Shown: positions 1 to 11,400 of the stretch, piece after piece
Numbering within the stretch: the stretch's first letter is position 1
Layout of the letters: every line of letters begins with the position of its first letter
Assembly: GCA_943704495.1 (NCBI GenBank)
Contig: CALSCR010003028.1
Location: forward strand, 1-21,971
DNA length: 21,971 nucleotides
Source: Pigoraptor chileana
Taxonomy: Eukaryota > Opisthokonta > Filasterea
Direction of reading: 5' to 3'
Made by a program: the position numbers and the translations under genes
The notes under the pieces: generated by a model
Database searches by the model: none
Seen by the model: only the letters and a program-made list of their open reading frames with translations
What the model was told of the DNA's origin: nothing

Positions 1-49
<49 letters not shown>

Positions 50-130
50 TGTGTGTGTGTGTGTGTGAGTATATGAGTGTGTGTGTGAGTATATGAGTGT
101 GTGTGTAAGTGTGTGTGTTTTAAGTGTGTG
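1..130. repeat. (GT)n microsatellite
   Basis: The window opens in a nearly pure GT dinucleotide run. It becomes interrupted by GAGTATAT units from about 66 and ends near 130. It may continue to the left of the window. Whether it lies in an intron or a spacer cannot be told. Confidence 0.95.
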
Positions 131-654
131 TGCAGCGAGGTAGACGGGAAACACGAGGTCGTTAAATAACAATATGTGCACACGCACATGCGGTCGCTTA
201 TATGCACCGGTAAACGCGCACATCCTACGTTGCGAATTTCAAACGACCACAAATCACGGAGCGCATACTCTCGCAATTGCCCAACAACACTCTAATCATG
301 TGCAAGTGGGGGTTGCAGTCCCGCACATTAGTATACACATTGTTGCACAGAGTGATGTCACAATGAAGCACCCCGAGCGAGAGGCGCCACATATGGCAAC
401 ATATTGAAAAAAGATAAATGGAAACTCAACAGCAGCGATATATCACATTGGAATGTAACCATGAGTACAAGAACACAAAAGCCAAAGGGCAACTGCACAT
501 ACTCAGACAACAATTATAAACGACACTATGCCACAGCAACATAAGTTGGGCGCATCAACAGCCACACTAATAGAGTATTGTTAATCAGAAAGGACAAGCG
601 GGAGTGCAGGGACAGAACGAAAGAAAGAAGAATGACACCCACTATTGCGCACAC

Positions 655-811
655 TGCAGGTGGCATCGTCGAGGCATGCGAGAATAAACCGCTGCTTTCC
701 AACAACAAAGAACTTGGGATTTGTGAGCGTCTGACCGCGCACGGCCTCCGAGGCAACAGCAAGGCAGGCCACAGCGACCAAAAGGCCGATAATGTGCCTG
801 GAGCGAATCAT
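655..811 (-). CDS. Probable first exon of a secreted or membrane protein (partial)
   Basis: An ATG at 811-809 opens a reading frame whose first ~26 residues look like a classical signal peptide. There are basic residues (MIRSRH), then a hydrophobic core (IIGLLVAVACLAVA), then a small-residue exit (SEAVRG). About 25 further residues follow (QTLTNPKFFVVGKQRFILAC and on to DDATC). The frame stays open to a TGA reached after 76 codons. Possible donors lie at the GTGTGC just past 655 or the GTGGGT a few bases further, followed by pyrimidine-rich sequence ending in TATTAG. I therefore read it as exon 1 of a gene running left, but I could not place a convincing second exon. It could also be a short 76-residue secreted protein, or chance. 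Mature part not recognised. Confidence 0.35.
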
Positions 812-1938
812 TCTTAGTGCCTGCTTCCAACGATGTGGTCGTAGGTGGTGAAGTGCACAAAATGAGTATTCGGAGAATCACAATGTCCGGTGTTTTACTT
901 TAAAGCTAAAAGGCATGTACCAAATGCATGTGCACGTCACACACAGAGAGGCGAATAATACAACGGACAGGTGTGCGTGCAACTGAAGCAATGTGTGCCG
1001 GTGTGTGCGGTGTGTCAGTGTGTGTTCGTCGATGCGCGCATGCGCTGTCTACTTTCCAAGGAGGCGACGGCACTTTAGTACATTCCATACTGGCCAATAC
1101 AAATGGCAACGCCCGCCAAAGTTCAGTACGGCTCATAGTAAACTGTGGTACTCAGATTCAGGCCTGTTTCTAAGGGCTCGTTTCGAATTGAATGTGGTAC
1201 ATCAAAATGGACTTAACTATGGACGCCGTTGACAGTGTGTGTGCGGGTGAATGGCAAGTAATAAATAATAAATATAAATATCCGCGGTTTTTGGACTGAG
1301 TACTAATGATATGTATTGAGAAATTCGGCTCAAATATCATTTATTTTTGGAGCGCCAGAATGGCGTCCCAATAAGGAAGGAGGGCGGTGGTCCCCTACTT
1401 ACTGTGAGTCAATTCTGCTTAATGCACTGGCGAATGGAAATCGCACCTCCGAATATGGCAGGTCTGTCACTGAACATATCCACGGTAACAAGTGCACAGC
1501 CCACACGACGTACATGACACGGTCAGTCGGCTGAGCCGGCAGCCCAGTGATGAGAGGATGGCGTGCACCAGCCGGTTTGGCAGTCGTCAATGTCAGTAAT
1601 TTGATGATCGGCAACATGCCGGCGGTGCATGTAAGGGCCTGTAAGTTCTTGACATCAGTTGCCGCTCATGGAAATACGGGGTTATTTTCCTATGCGAACT
1701 GTGGCGGCCGGTCATCAGTGAGTGCAACACTAACTCTGTCAGTGAGATCCCGTGAATATGTCACGATGTGTGATCGAGCTTTGTGCCCCGCGACTGAATC
1801 CCTTTGATGTAAAGCCGCGGGTCACTTTTAGAGGATGGCTATCGGCCGACGAAACTGTAAATGCCGTAAACCAGGCGATTGATCAACACGGCTGAGCAGC
1901 AGTATTATAACATCAGCAGTGAGATCAGCAGTAACCGA
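812..1938. other. Spacer between two minus-strand genes
   Basis: No exon supported by both family resemblance and splice phase was found here. The stretch holds a GT-rich patch at about 975-1025, an AT-rich AATAAATAATAAATATAAA patch at 1261-1279, and several ORFs of 70-95 codons on both strands with no recognisable content. It should contain the 3' end of the SANT/Myb transcript and the promoter of the signal-peptide exon. No clear TATA box or polyadenylation signal could be assigned. Confidence 0.5.
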
Positions 1939-1947
1939 TCAGCAGTC
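1905..1947. repeat. Short ATCAGCAGT direct repeats at the SANT/Myb stop codon
   Basis: ATCAGCAG occurs three times (about 1911-1918, 1924-1931 and 1938-1945), with a related GAGCAGCAG just upstream. Read on the minus strand these are ACTGCTGAT units, and the stop codon of the SANT/Myb gene (1941-1939) lies inside one of them. They would fall at the very start of that gene's 3' UTR. Function unknown. Confidence 0.6.
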
Positions 1948-3215
1948 CTCCTCACGCACGCCCCGCATGGACCGCATGTGGGGGCCAATATAAACGGCCT
2001 GGCCAGAGTAAGAAAACCTGCAAACCGCAAGTCAAATTATGGATCAGCCGATGTTGCATACATACAGAATGGCATGATAACTGACTCGGCTGAACACAAC
2101 AAACAAACACGCTTGCCACTGCCGGTAGGAACCGTAGGTGAGATGTTGTGTCATAAGACGACAGAATAGGGTGACAGACTCCCATTGTAGCAGTAAAAGT
2201 AGACATAATGCCATCCTCAATATCATACATCGCGCGTGCACACACGAATGCGCTGAGTACATGAACACAGCGCCCACAGTACACGGACCTGTAGTTGGGG
2301 TCAATCACAAGCCCCTCCGCAAGAACCACTTGTCGGTAGTAGTTGGAGCACTGATAGCCAACGCGGTGTGGAATGTGACTTGCAAATAGCCCCCACTTGT
2401 CGCCCGCACCGTATGTACGCGCCACCTGCCACACACACGCACACACGCGCGCACACACACACACGTAAACAAACGCAAAAATTGACACAACAACAACAGT
2501 TTGTTTGAATCAGTGATCGCGTGAGACAATATCTGAATCTGTGAATGTCGATGTTGAGATTAGAGGCACAGTAATAAATAAAACAGAGCGGCCGCTGCAC
2601 AATCATGCACGCTGGTGGTGTTAGTGCGCCATATATTGCATGACACAATTGTGCCTACCTCAACAAATGCAGCCTTTTCTTCCTCACTCCAATCGCCCAT
2701 CCATTGCTCCTTTGGACAAGAAGGAGCATTCCTACGGTCAGACACCATTCACAACAAAGCTTGAAAGGTACCAGTAGCGACTGTCACAGTCCGCGGCCTC
2801 CAACTTCCCCACAGATATATGTATATACGACTTGATGACACGGGACGCTCACACACATACACCATGCACCCGACATCAATTCACAAACACAACACAGACA
2901 CGTGGAAACACATAGCCACATCAATACGCACCACGCCAGGCTCAGTATGCCTATAAAAATAGGCATTGGGATTTTTACGAAAGAGCTTTGCAGAAATTGT
3001 GCGTGCATCCGAAACTCCCTTGACTTTGCGATTTGCAGCCTCCGCACCCTCAGCTATTCGTGCAAAAGACAAATGAAATACACAGAAACAACTTCAGTGG
3101 ATGGGCATGCTAAACACAATGGTGAGGGGTGAAGGGTCGTGGGCCGCAGTACGTCTCAGCAGGACACAGAGGCATCATCAATGTACACACACACCACAAA
3201 CACACATACATGCAC

Positions 3216-3246
<31 letters not shown>

Positions 3247-3321
3247 TACACATACACATACACGTACACATACGCATACACATACACATACACAAGCGCC
3301 CACGTACACGCACACACACAC

Positions 3322-3358
<37 letters not shown>

Positions 3359-4883
3359 TGCACATACACATACACAAGCGCCCACGTACACGCACACACA
3401 CGCACACACACACACACACAAATACACTCGCACATACACACACACTCGCAAATACCCTACACACACACACACTCGTACACACACTCGCACACACACACAC
3501 ACCTGTGCCCAGCGGATTCTTGAAACTAAATGCACCACCACCGTTCTTCTCCCATGCATCCGCAGCAGACGATTCCAGTCCATGGCGATGACGCACGCCG
3601 GCATTCAGCCATCCTGAACCACATTAATGTTGAGATGAAGATGTTGGTCATGTTACATTATCACACTTGTCTGACGGATTTTCGTGCGATTGGCATAATT
3701 CAACTGTAGAAAACAGTCAGGGCTTTACGGCGACAACACGTAAGAGCAAAGCACAAAATATGAAAGAGGTCTGTTGTGGATCAAGAAGAGTACGCACCGT
3801 GGTAGTGGCTGTCAACTCGTACAGCCTTCGCAATAACATCGGCTGAAAAGTGCTCCTCCGCAGTCTTCAATACAGACACGTCCACAATTTCATCCTGCTT
3901 CAAGGCAAGATATACACGCATACATTCACACACATACACACATACACATAGGTATCCAAAAATTAGAACAGACGTTAGAGTAGGCGCATAGGTAATGGAT
4001 TTGAAGTACTATCTATCGACCAAGATAGAGAGAAAGAGAGAGATGCGACAAAAGTGGCAGTACGATGCTCAGCAGACTTTTTAGGCAGTAGAGATAATTC
4101 GTTTAAGATTGAAAGAGGTGCCATGAAGAATTGGACCGACCTCTGATGCATCGGCATTGTCATCGCCCGCGTTGCCGTCCGCATCCACTTGAGCCCCACC
4201 GCCATCCACTTTGCGGCGAGGGGCAGGCGGAACACCCCGAATGCGCGACGATGATCGCGTGGCCGTTGGCACTGCCACGGGTGTCGCACGTGGCTTCCTC
4301 TCTGATGATTAAGTTGTAGATGAGATTATTTGTTGCGTGAGTGGTAGTTGAAGAAAAACACACTTCCTCGTGTTGGTTCGGGCTACGCAGTACAAATGCA
4401 GAATAAACAACGTATACGATAGAAAGTGTACACAATTACCTCTCCTTACGACAGGCGCCAAATTGCGAACAACTCTGTTGACGGATTGGAAAATAGAAGG
4501 AGGGAACACAAGAGTTGGGTTTAGAATACAATAACAAGAACCGTTCCTCAAAAACACATGCATGCGATTCAACGGATGGCCCACCCAACACTTGTGAGAT
4601 CACCCTTAGCAGCACCAATGCCCAGCGACTGCAGAAGCTCTGCGTTGCGACGAATGTTCTCAAGACGTTCAAGTTCGTATTCGCTGAGGCGGGATGCAGG
4701 CATCCTGGGCGTTGCGCTTGTGCCACGTGACACCGGCTTCGATGCCACCGCTTTCGCGCCTTCCTTATTCATTGAAAGTGCCCCTTCAACGACAATCTTA
4801 GCGGGAGATGCGCGACCGCGGACCTTCTTCACGACCGGGACGGTGTCGTCATCCGCGTGCGGCGTTTGCTTTGCGCGAGGCAT
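1939..4883 (-). CDS. SANT/Myb-like domain protein, nine exons, 356 aa
   Basis: Exons on the minus strand: 4883-4604, 4472-4440, 4301-4141, 3894-3798, 3613-3503, 3053-2932, 2709-2659, 2425-2289, 2017-1939. All introns are GT-AG. The exons sum to 1071 bases and every junction keeps phase, which chance would not give. Order: basic, disordered N-terminus; a motif starting SEYELERLENIRRNAELLQ (about residues 66-84); a second basic tract (RRERKPR, SSSRIRG) and an acidic patch; a middle block (YHGWLNAGVR, FSFKNP); then the SANT/Myb-like region (WMGDWSEEEKAAF, WGLFASHIPHRVGYQCSNYY), ending in EEDC and TGA. SANT/Myb domains bind DNA or histone tails, so a nuclear role is likely. Exon 4 could begin one codon earlier at an alternative AG. 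ATG 4883 was chosen because an in-frame TGA lies just upstream and no other ATG fits. The exact partner or target is not known. Confidence 0.87.
3181..3502. repeat. (CA)n microsatellite inside SANT/Myb intron 5
   Basis: About 320 bases of CACACA and CATACA units, broken by short CGCACACG and AAGCGCCCACGTACACGC units; the latter block appears twice (about 3293-3310 and 3375-3392). It lies within intron 5 (3502-3054), whose donor is itself GTGTGTGT on the minus strand, so the transcript is UG-rich from its first intronic base. Long ORFs across it on both strands are translations of the repeat. Confidence 0.95.
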
Positions 4884-5465
4884 GTGTGCGTATTTGTCGG
4901 CCGTCGGTATCAAACCGAAACCCTGTCACAAAACAAGCTCGGATAAAGTGGCAAAAGTATTCTTTTCTGTGATTGCCTAAAGATTAACACGGTTGTTGCT
5001 GCAAGACATCTCCTTTTTATAAACATGGACATGGAAAATTGGAAGGATGTTCTGATTTTGAATTGTACATCGCATTCACTGAAAAGTGAAAGCACTGCCC
5101 ACGCCATTCTGAGAACTCCACTTTGGCAATTGTTCCAAAAATAGCCACCAACAGTTGTCAAGTAACGTCATCTCCGTTCGATAGTGACGACAGATGGGTA
5201 ATGACTACATTATGATGTACTTACCACTAGGAGCTGTCGGCTGTGACTGCGTCGGCAGATGCGGCTGTAATTGCCCACAGAAAGAGGTGTATGTATTCTT
5301 AAAGCTTTAACTGCGAACAGATCGAGACACACACGGGCTGCGTAGTCGCTGTTAGAAACCTCACACATTGCCTACACAGAAAGTACTGAATCTTCTGACA
5401 GCGGCTTGCTGTATTGCGCATTCGTTGTGTTGGTGAATACCCTATTCTGCCTCCAGCTTGCAAAC
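4884..5465. promoter_or_regulatory. Divergent intergenic region between SANT/Myb and amidase genes
   Basis: The two start codons face away from each other across 582 bases, so this stretch should hold both promoters. On the minus strand a TATA-like TTTATAAAAAGG lies at about 5012-5023, some 130 bases from the SANT/Myb ATG. On the plus strand TTCTTAAAGCTTTAA at about 5297-5311 is AT-rich but not a clear TATA box. No other element was recognised. No exon that splices in phase onto either gene was found. Confidence 0.4.
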
Positions 5466-8400
5466 ATGAGCGGCAACGTGACGATTGGCGGCTCTGTGAG
5501 TATGTCACGATGCATACACCCAGTGTATGTGTCTCCCCTCACCAATACTGAGGATAGTGAGGGTGCAGCAGGCACGGCTGAACTCCTTTGATGGACTATC
5601 CTCTAAATTGATTCGCCGTTCCAATATTCCAATGGTCCATCCAATGCTCTCTACAGACGCCCGCCGTAACGTATGACATTCGCGATCTGAAAACCCCAAT
5701 CGTATCTAATACGGCGCTGCGTGTGTTTGTGCTTGCTCTGGAGAACTCGACTACTATTCAGTGGAAGGTATGAAATCTCCAGTGCGTTTGTGTGTGTGTG
5801 TGTATGTTGTGTGTATGTGAGCGGGTGGGTTGGTGGGTGCATGTGTATGTTGTATACAGACGTGTATGTGTATACGTGTGTGTGTGTGCGCGCGCGTGTG
5901 TGTGGTGGTGTATGTATGCATGTGGCTTGTGCGTGTGTGTGCGTTTCGAAACTTTGCAAAACCTTTGAGGTGTTGGACATGAAATTTTTCTATTGAGTCT
6001 ACTAAGTGACCAAGATGACCCTCATTGGCGGTTATGTCTGCGACCGAGTATTGACGCCCGCACTTCATGCAATTCCATGCCCCGTTCGCCGTTACTGCAG
6101 CTCCTGAGTGATTCGAATGTGTTCTGTCTGCGCAACAAGCGCATGCTGGATGCCCCCCTGGCCCTTTCGCTCGTTGACACGAGGTAAGCTCGTCGTCCCT
6201 TCTTCATTCCCGCATATGTGTTGCGTATGTTGCAAATTTGTGTATGCTATGTCAGGAAGTGTGTGTCGTGTAACGTGTGTCACAGGAGACACGACTGACG
6301 CGTTTACTCCTTTATTGCTGCCACATGCCAACAGCAAGCCCCCTTCTTCCGAGATCTCGGCTGAAGAGCGCCGTCGTCTCATAAAGCAAGTGGACGAATC
6401 GCCTGTTAAGTATGGCCCATCCGAGTCGTCATTTAAATTCGCGACTGCAAATGACTATCACGAGGCATACATAGCGGGACGTCTTACTCCCGAGACAGTG
6501 GCCGAGGTGTGTGGTGTGTGTGTGTGTGTGTGTGCGTGCCTGTCTGTTCATACATATGTTTGTTCATCTGGTTTATTCCTGTGCGAAGTATGCCTGTGTG
6601 TATCTGTGGTCTGTGTATATCTGTACTATATGTATGAAGTATATGTGATTGTTTGTGTGTGCGTGTGTAGGAGGGGGGGGGGGGGGGGGGACATGTGTGC
6701 GGTGATCACGCAGTTCATTCGAGGCAGATGGTGTGGATTGCGCATGAGACAGTCAATGTTTGCATTCAAATGTCCTCACAGAATAAGACACGCACGCACT
6801 CAGTCAGTATTCAACACACAACATCCACAGTAATAACTGTGTTAGCATCCACTGACCATAGTAACGATGTCAACATCAACACCAACAGCGCATCCTGTCC
6901 GCCATAGAAAAGTCCGATATTGATCCAAGGCCACTCCGCGCATTCATTTCCGTCATCCGAGACGATGTCATGGCACAGGCTGCCGCGAGCACAAAAAGGT
7001 GTGTCTTGTGTGTTTGTGTGAGTGTGTGTGTGCACGCTGTATGGTGTGAGTATGAGATGCATTGGCATTGTGTGTGTGACTATGTGTGTGACTGTGTATT
7101 GTGTGTGTGTAGGCACACTACGAATGCCACTATGTAACCACACGATATGAAAGTCAATTTTGAGTAATATCATAATTATCATTATATACCTATACTTTTT
7201 ATATGTGCGTTGTGAGCATGAACTTGTGCAGTGAATCTATTTCTTATTGCGTAATGTGGTAATAGAATGGAATTGTAAGTATTGCCGCAGTGCGTGTATA
7301 TGTGTTGTTATTTGTTGTGTATCTGCGTGCTTATGCATGTGTACCTGTGCCGACCCATCCAATCAGGTACAAAGAGGGGAAGCCGCTGTCGCCAATCGAC
7401 GGTGTGCCAGTTGCTGTCAAGGATGAAATGGACCAGGTATACTCATATCTGCATTTGATGTGTGTGTGCTCATGTGCTTGAGGGTGTCTATCTGTGTGTG
7501 TGTGTGTGTGTGCGTGTGTGTGTTGTACTATCTAGGCGTGATCTGTGCGTATACTGCTTCTATGGTCATACATGCTTGATATCTTTTTTGTGTTTTGATC
7601 TGTCTGAGATGTGAATAGAATGTCAGTGCTTACTATGCCAAGCAATCCGTCTCTACCCTTACCATGGTTGCAACACACCGACTTCCATTGGTACAAATGC
7701 TGCACATGCACATGCAAACCCATTCCTACACAATCTCTTTTCCGTCAGGTTTCATTATGTAATCGATTGTCTTGCGCATTTTGAGCGATGTCTCTGATTT
7801 TCCTATTCTTTGTTCCTTGTCCTGCCTCTGTTGCCAGTCCGGTCACAAGACCACACTCGGCACCGCCTTTTACGCCGATATCGACGGAGTTGCGGCGTCG
7901 GATGCGACTGCCGTCGCAAATATGCGAGCTCTCGGCGCGCTTCTCATCGGTGGGTCACACTACTAACTGTTGGGTGAACATTGCTGTTTGGGAGTATTTC
8001 GCGGGTGTATTTATGGTCCAAATGGGAAAATATTTCAACAGTAAATAGCCAGCCCTGTACGCACTTTGCCAAACTGAGAGGAATATACATCTGCGGCAGC
8101 CTTTTCGGGAGATATGATGGCGCAACTTAACGCACATGTCATGCCTGGCGTATTCCATTCCACATTAGGCAAGACCAACATGCACGAGATTGGCATTGGT
8201 GTGACTGGAAGCAATGTAACACATGGCTTTGCCCGCAATCCCTACGATGTGGGCGCACACACGGGCGGGTCGTCCTCGGGATCGGCGGCGGCGGTGCGGT
8301 TTCCCTTCCTTGTTTTGTGTCATGTCTGCATGTTTGTTTTGGTGTTGGTTTGCTATGCAGGAATGATAGCTTTTGTTCCATGTGTATGTTTGTGTATATG

Positions 8401-11400
8401 TGTATGTGCTGGCGCTGTGCTTATTTGTTTCATATTGTACGGGGAGGCGTATCGGAGGTGGGGTTGATAAATAATCCACAACACCGTGAATATAATCCAT
8501 GGCTAACTAAGCACATGTGTGCATGTGTGTGTGTGTGTCTATGTGTCTGTGTGTCTGTGTGTAGGTCGCTGCTGGGCTGTGTCCCATTGCAATCGGCGCA
8601 GATGGTGGCGGCTCTGTTCGCATTCCGGCATCTCTTTGCGGTGGGTTGTCATTTGGTGTTTGTTTCCGCTGCATATGCACACACACGCGCGTTGTTAATG
8701 CTCACATCCTAGTGCGGTATTACTACTGATACTTACTTTGAATATAATCATTTGTTACCTCCGTTATAACACTCACACGCACACGCACACACGCACACGC
8801 ACGCATGTATGCAGGTATTTTCGGTCTCAAGTGCACGTGGGGACGCGTTGGGGAGCACGGATGCGCCCCACTCTGCCCGTCCGTGGGTCATGTGGGCCCC
8901 ATGGCAGCCACGGCACGTGATCTGGCACTCGGATACCTTGCCATGGCTGGACCCGACGTCCACGATTCAGCGTCACAGCTGCAGCCGAAGCGTGAGTGCG
9001 GCGGACGGCATGCTTTGTGGGCGTGCCTGCGTGTGTGTGTGTGTGTGTGTCTTTCTTTCTCTCTTTGAAGGACGGTTTTGTCAAAGGTGTTTTGTGAACT
9101 GACGTTCCTTATCTTTCTTTCTCTCTCCATGTCTGTAGTTTGTGGAGTCCATGGGCACAGCGCCTATGACACTGACTTGAATCTACATCTCTATGTCTGC
9201 AGTACATTGTTAGAACGCCATACTCTAAATGAGTTGTGTATCTCTGTTTCTCCGTTCTATGTTGGTGTTGATGGGCGTGTGCCTAACGCAAGGTGGTTTG
9301 TGCACTGAAGGCCCGTCTGTATGGCTAGAGTACATGATGACCCTCGCAATCGACTGCTTTTGTTATCTACGATGTGCCGAGAGCACTAACTTCAATTGCT
9401 TTTGTTTCTGTGCGTGAAAACAAATCAACAACTACAGCACACTACACGCCGAATACCGGCACTGAGAAACTGCGTGTGGGCATTTTTCGCCCGTTCTTCG
9501 ACCACGCCGATGCGGACATAGTCGCGGCGTGCAACGGCGCAGTTGCTGCGCTCGAGGCAAAGGGTGCCACTGTCGTACAGATTGAGATTCCCGAGCTGGA
9601 GGAGATCAAGGTTGGTGTGGTGTGCTGTATGTGGGATTTCGGTTTGGCTGATGTGTTGTGGGTGGGGGTTGTATGTGAGGGTGTGACGGTGGTGGGCTGA
9701 TAAACACAGCATCATTATAGACGCTGTCACGCAAGAAGCACAAACATAGACGTACGCATGCGCGTGATACTTTCTGTGTTACATATGGGGTTTTATTGCT
9801 GAGAATGTGTCTTATTGTTTGAATGAATGGGGTTTAGAGTTAGTGTTAGTGCTGTGTGTCATGATTCGTACTGAGAATGTGTCATATCTGCGTAAGAGAT
9901 ATATAAAATTTGGTCCGCTTATGATACACTGTCACTGTTGTCTGCTTCTTTGGTTCCTGGGTCCTCCCGTCTCTGCCCCTGTCTGTGGGTGTGTCTATGC
10001 TCGGACCCACGCCGTAGCACGCACATCTTATCACGATTGTTTCGGAAATGCTCACGGGAATGGCTCCGCATATGTCCCAACACCGGTGAGTGTGCGGCCC
10101 TCATTGATGATGTTGTCAGTTTGTTATGTTGTTTGTTCGTTTTGCCCCTTGTGAGCGCTGCTCTGTTCTAATTGCTTTGTTCACACGCTCCACTCTGGAA
10201 CAGCCACGAGTTCTCGCCCACATCGCGTATCATTCTTGCGCTTGGCGGCCAATTCACTGCAGTTGACTATAACCAAGCACAGCAGGTATGCTTGTGTACG
10301 CGCGCGCGTGTATATATATCATGTGTTTGTTTGTGTACAATTTGTGCGCAGTTCTGGTTGGATTTGCCACATTTTTATGTTGCTTGTTTTGGGGGGGGGG
10401 GGGGGGGGGNNNNNNNNNNGGGGGGGGGTTTGTATGTGGAGTTCAAATGCATATCGCTCTCTCGCTTATCATGCGATATGTCGACCCATTGAATCGATGT
10501 GTTTGTGTCGTCAGATGCGGCGAAGGGCTGTTGAGTCACTGAAGAAAGTTTTCGACAAGTGTGACGTCATTGCGACTCCAATGACGGCGTGCACTGCGCC
10601 CACCATTCCCGAGTATGCGCTTGCGACCGACCAGGTTTGTACATTCCGCTTGGACATGACGCCCTTTGTCTGTTGTGTGTGTCTGTCTATGATGTGAAAG
10701 CATTCCATGTTTACAATTTCGCTTTTTCCTGTGACTCCACGCGTGAATCTTTACGACCACTCGCACACGTGCTCGTTTGTGTGTCTATATGTGTATGTGT
10801 TTCTATGTGCGTCTGTGTCGGTGTGTCGATGTCGGTGTATGTCGGTGTGTGTCTCTGTGTCTGTCTGTGTATGCCTCGTGTATGTATCTGTATATTTGTT
10901 TGGATGTCGATGGACGTAAGCCAAAGGCTTTTGAGTACTGAGGGTCTCTGTATATGCGTCCGTGTTTGTATGTGCAGATCAATGGTTATGTCTCCGGTCG
11001 CATCATGCGATTTAGTCCGCTCGCAAACCTCACGGGAATCCCAGCCATCTCTATTCCAATCGGGGTTGACGCTTCTGGACGGCCCATTGGTTTCCAGCTC
11101 ATGGGACGCTGGTGTGTATGTTTTGTGTGTGTGTGTGTGTGTGTGTGTGTATACGTATACGTATACGATATATATGTCGGTATGTGTGTCTGTCTGTGTG
11201 CATCTCTGTATGTTTGCGAATTCTGAGGTCACTTTGCGGTATTATGAACGATTGCAGAGTCTGCAGATGCTTTGTAGATTGATGATCTCCATTTTATATT
11301 CCGTTTCCCTCCAACGCATTCGCCGCCACTTATCCTCATCCGCCTGAAACTGTCTATGGATGCAATACGTGCACCGCGCAGGTGGGAGGAACATGTGCTG

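Noticed and set aside
3101-3617. ORFs of 87-164 codons on both strands rich in His/Thr/Tyr or Cys/Val
   Set aside because: They are translations of the (CA)n tract inside SANT/Myb intron 5, not proteins.
1740-5595. Likeness of about 16 bases (GTGA-TATGTCACGATG) between 1751-1767 and 5496-5511
   Set aside because: Short, one mismatch, no extension on either side; compatible with chance in 22 kb.
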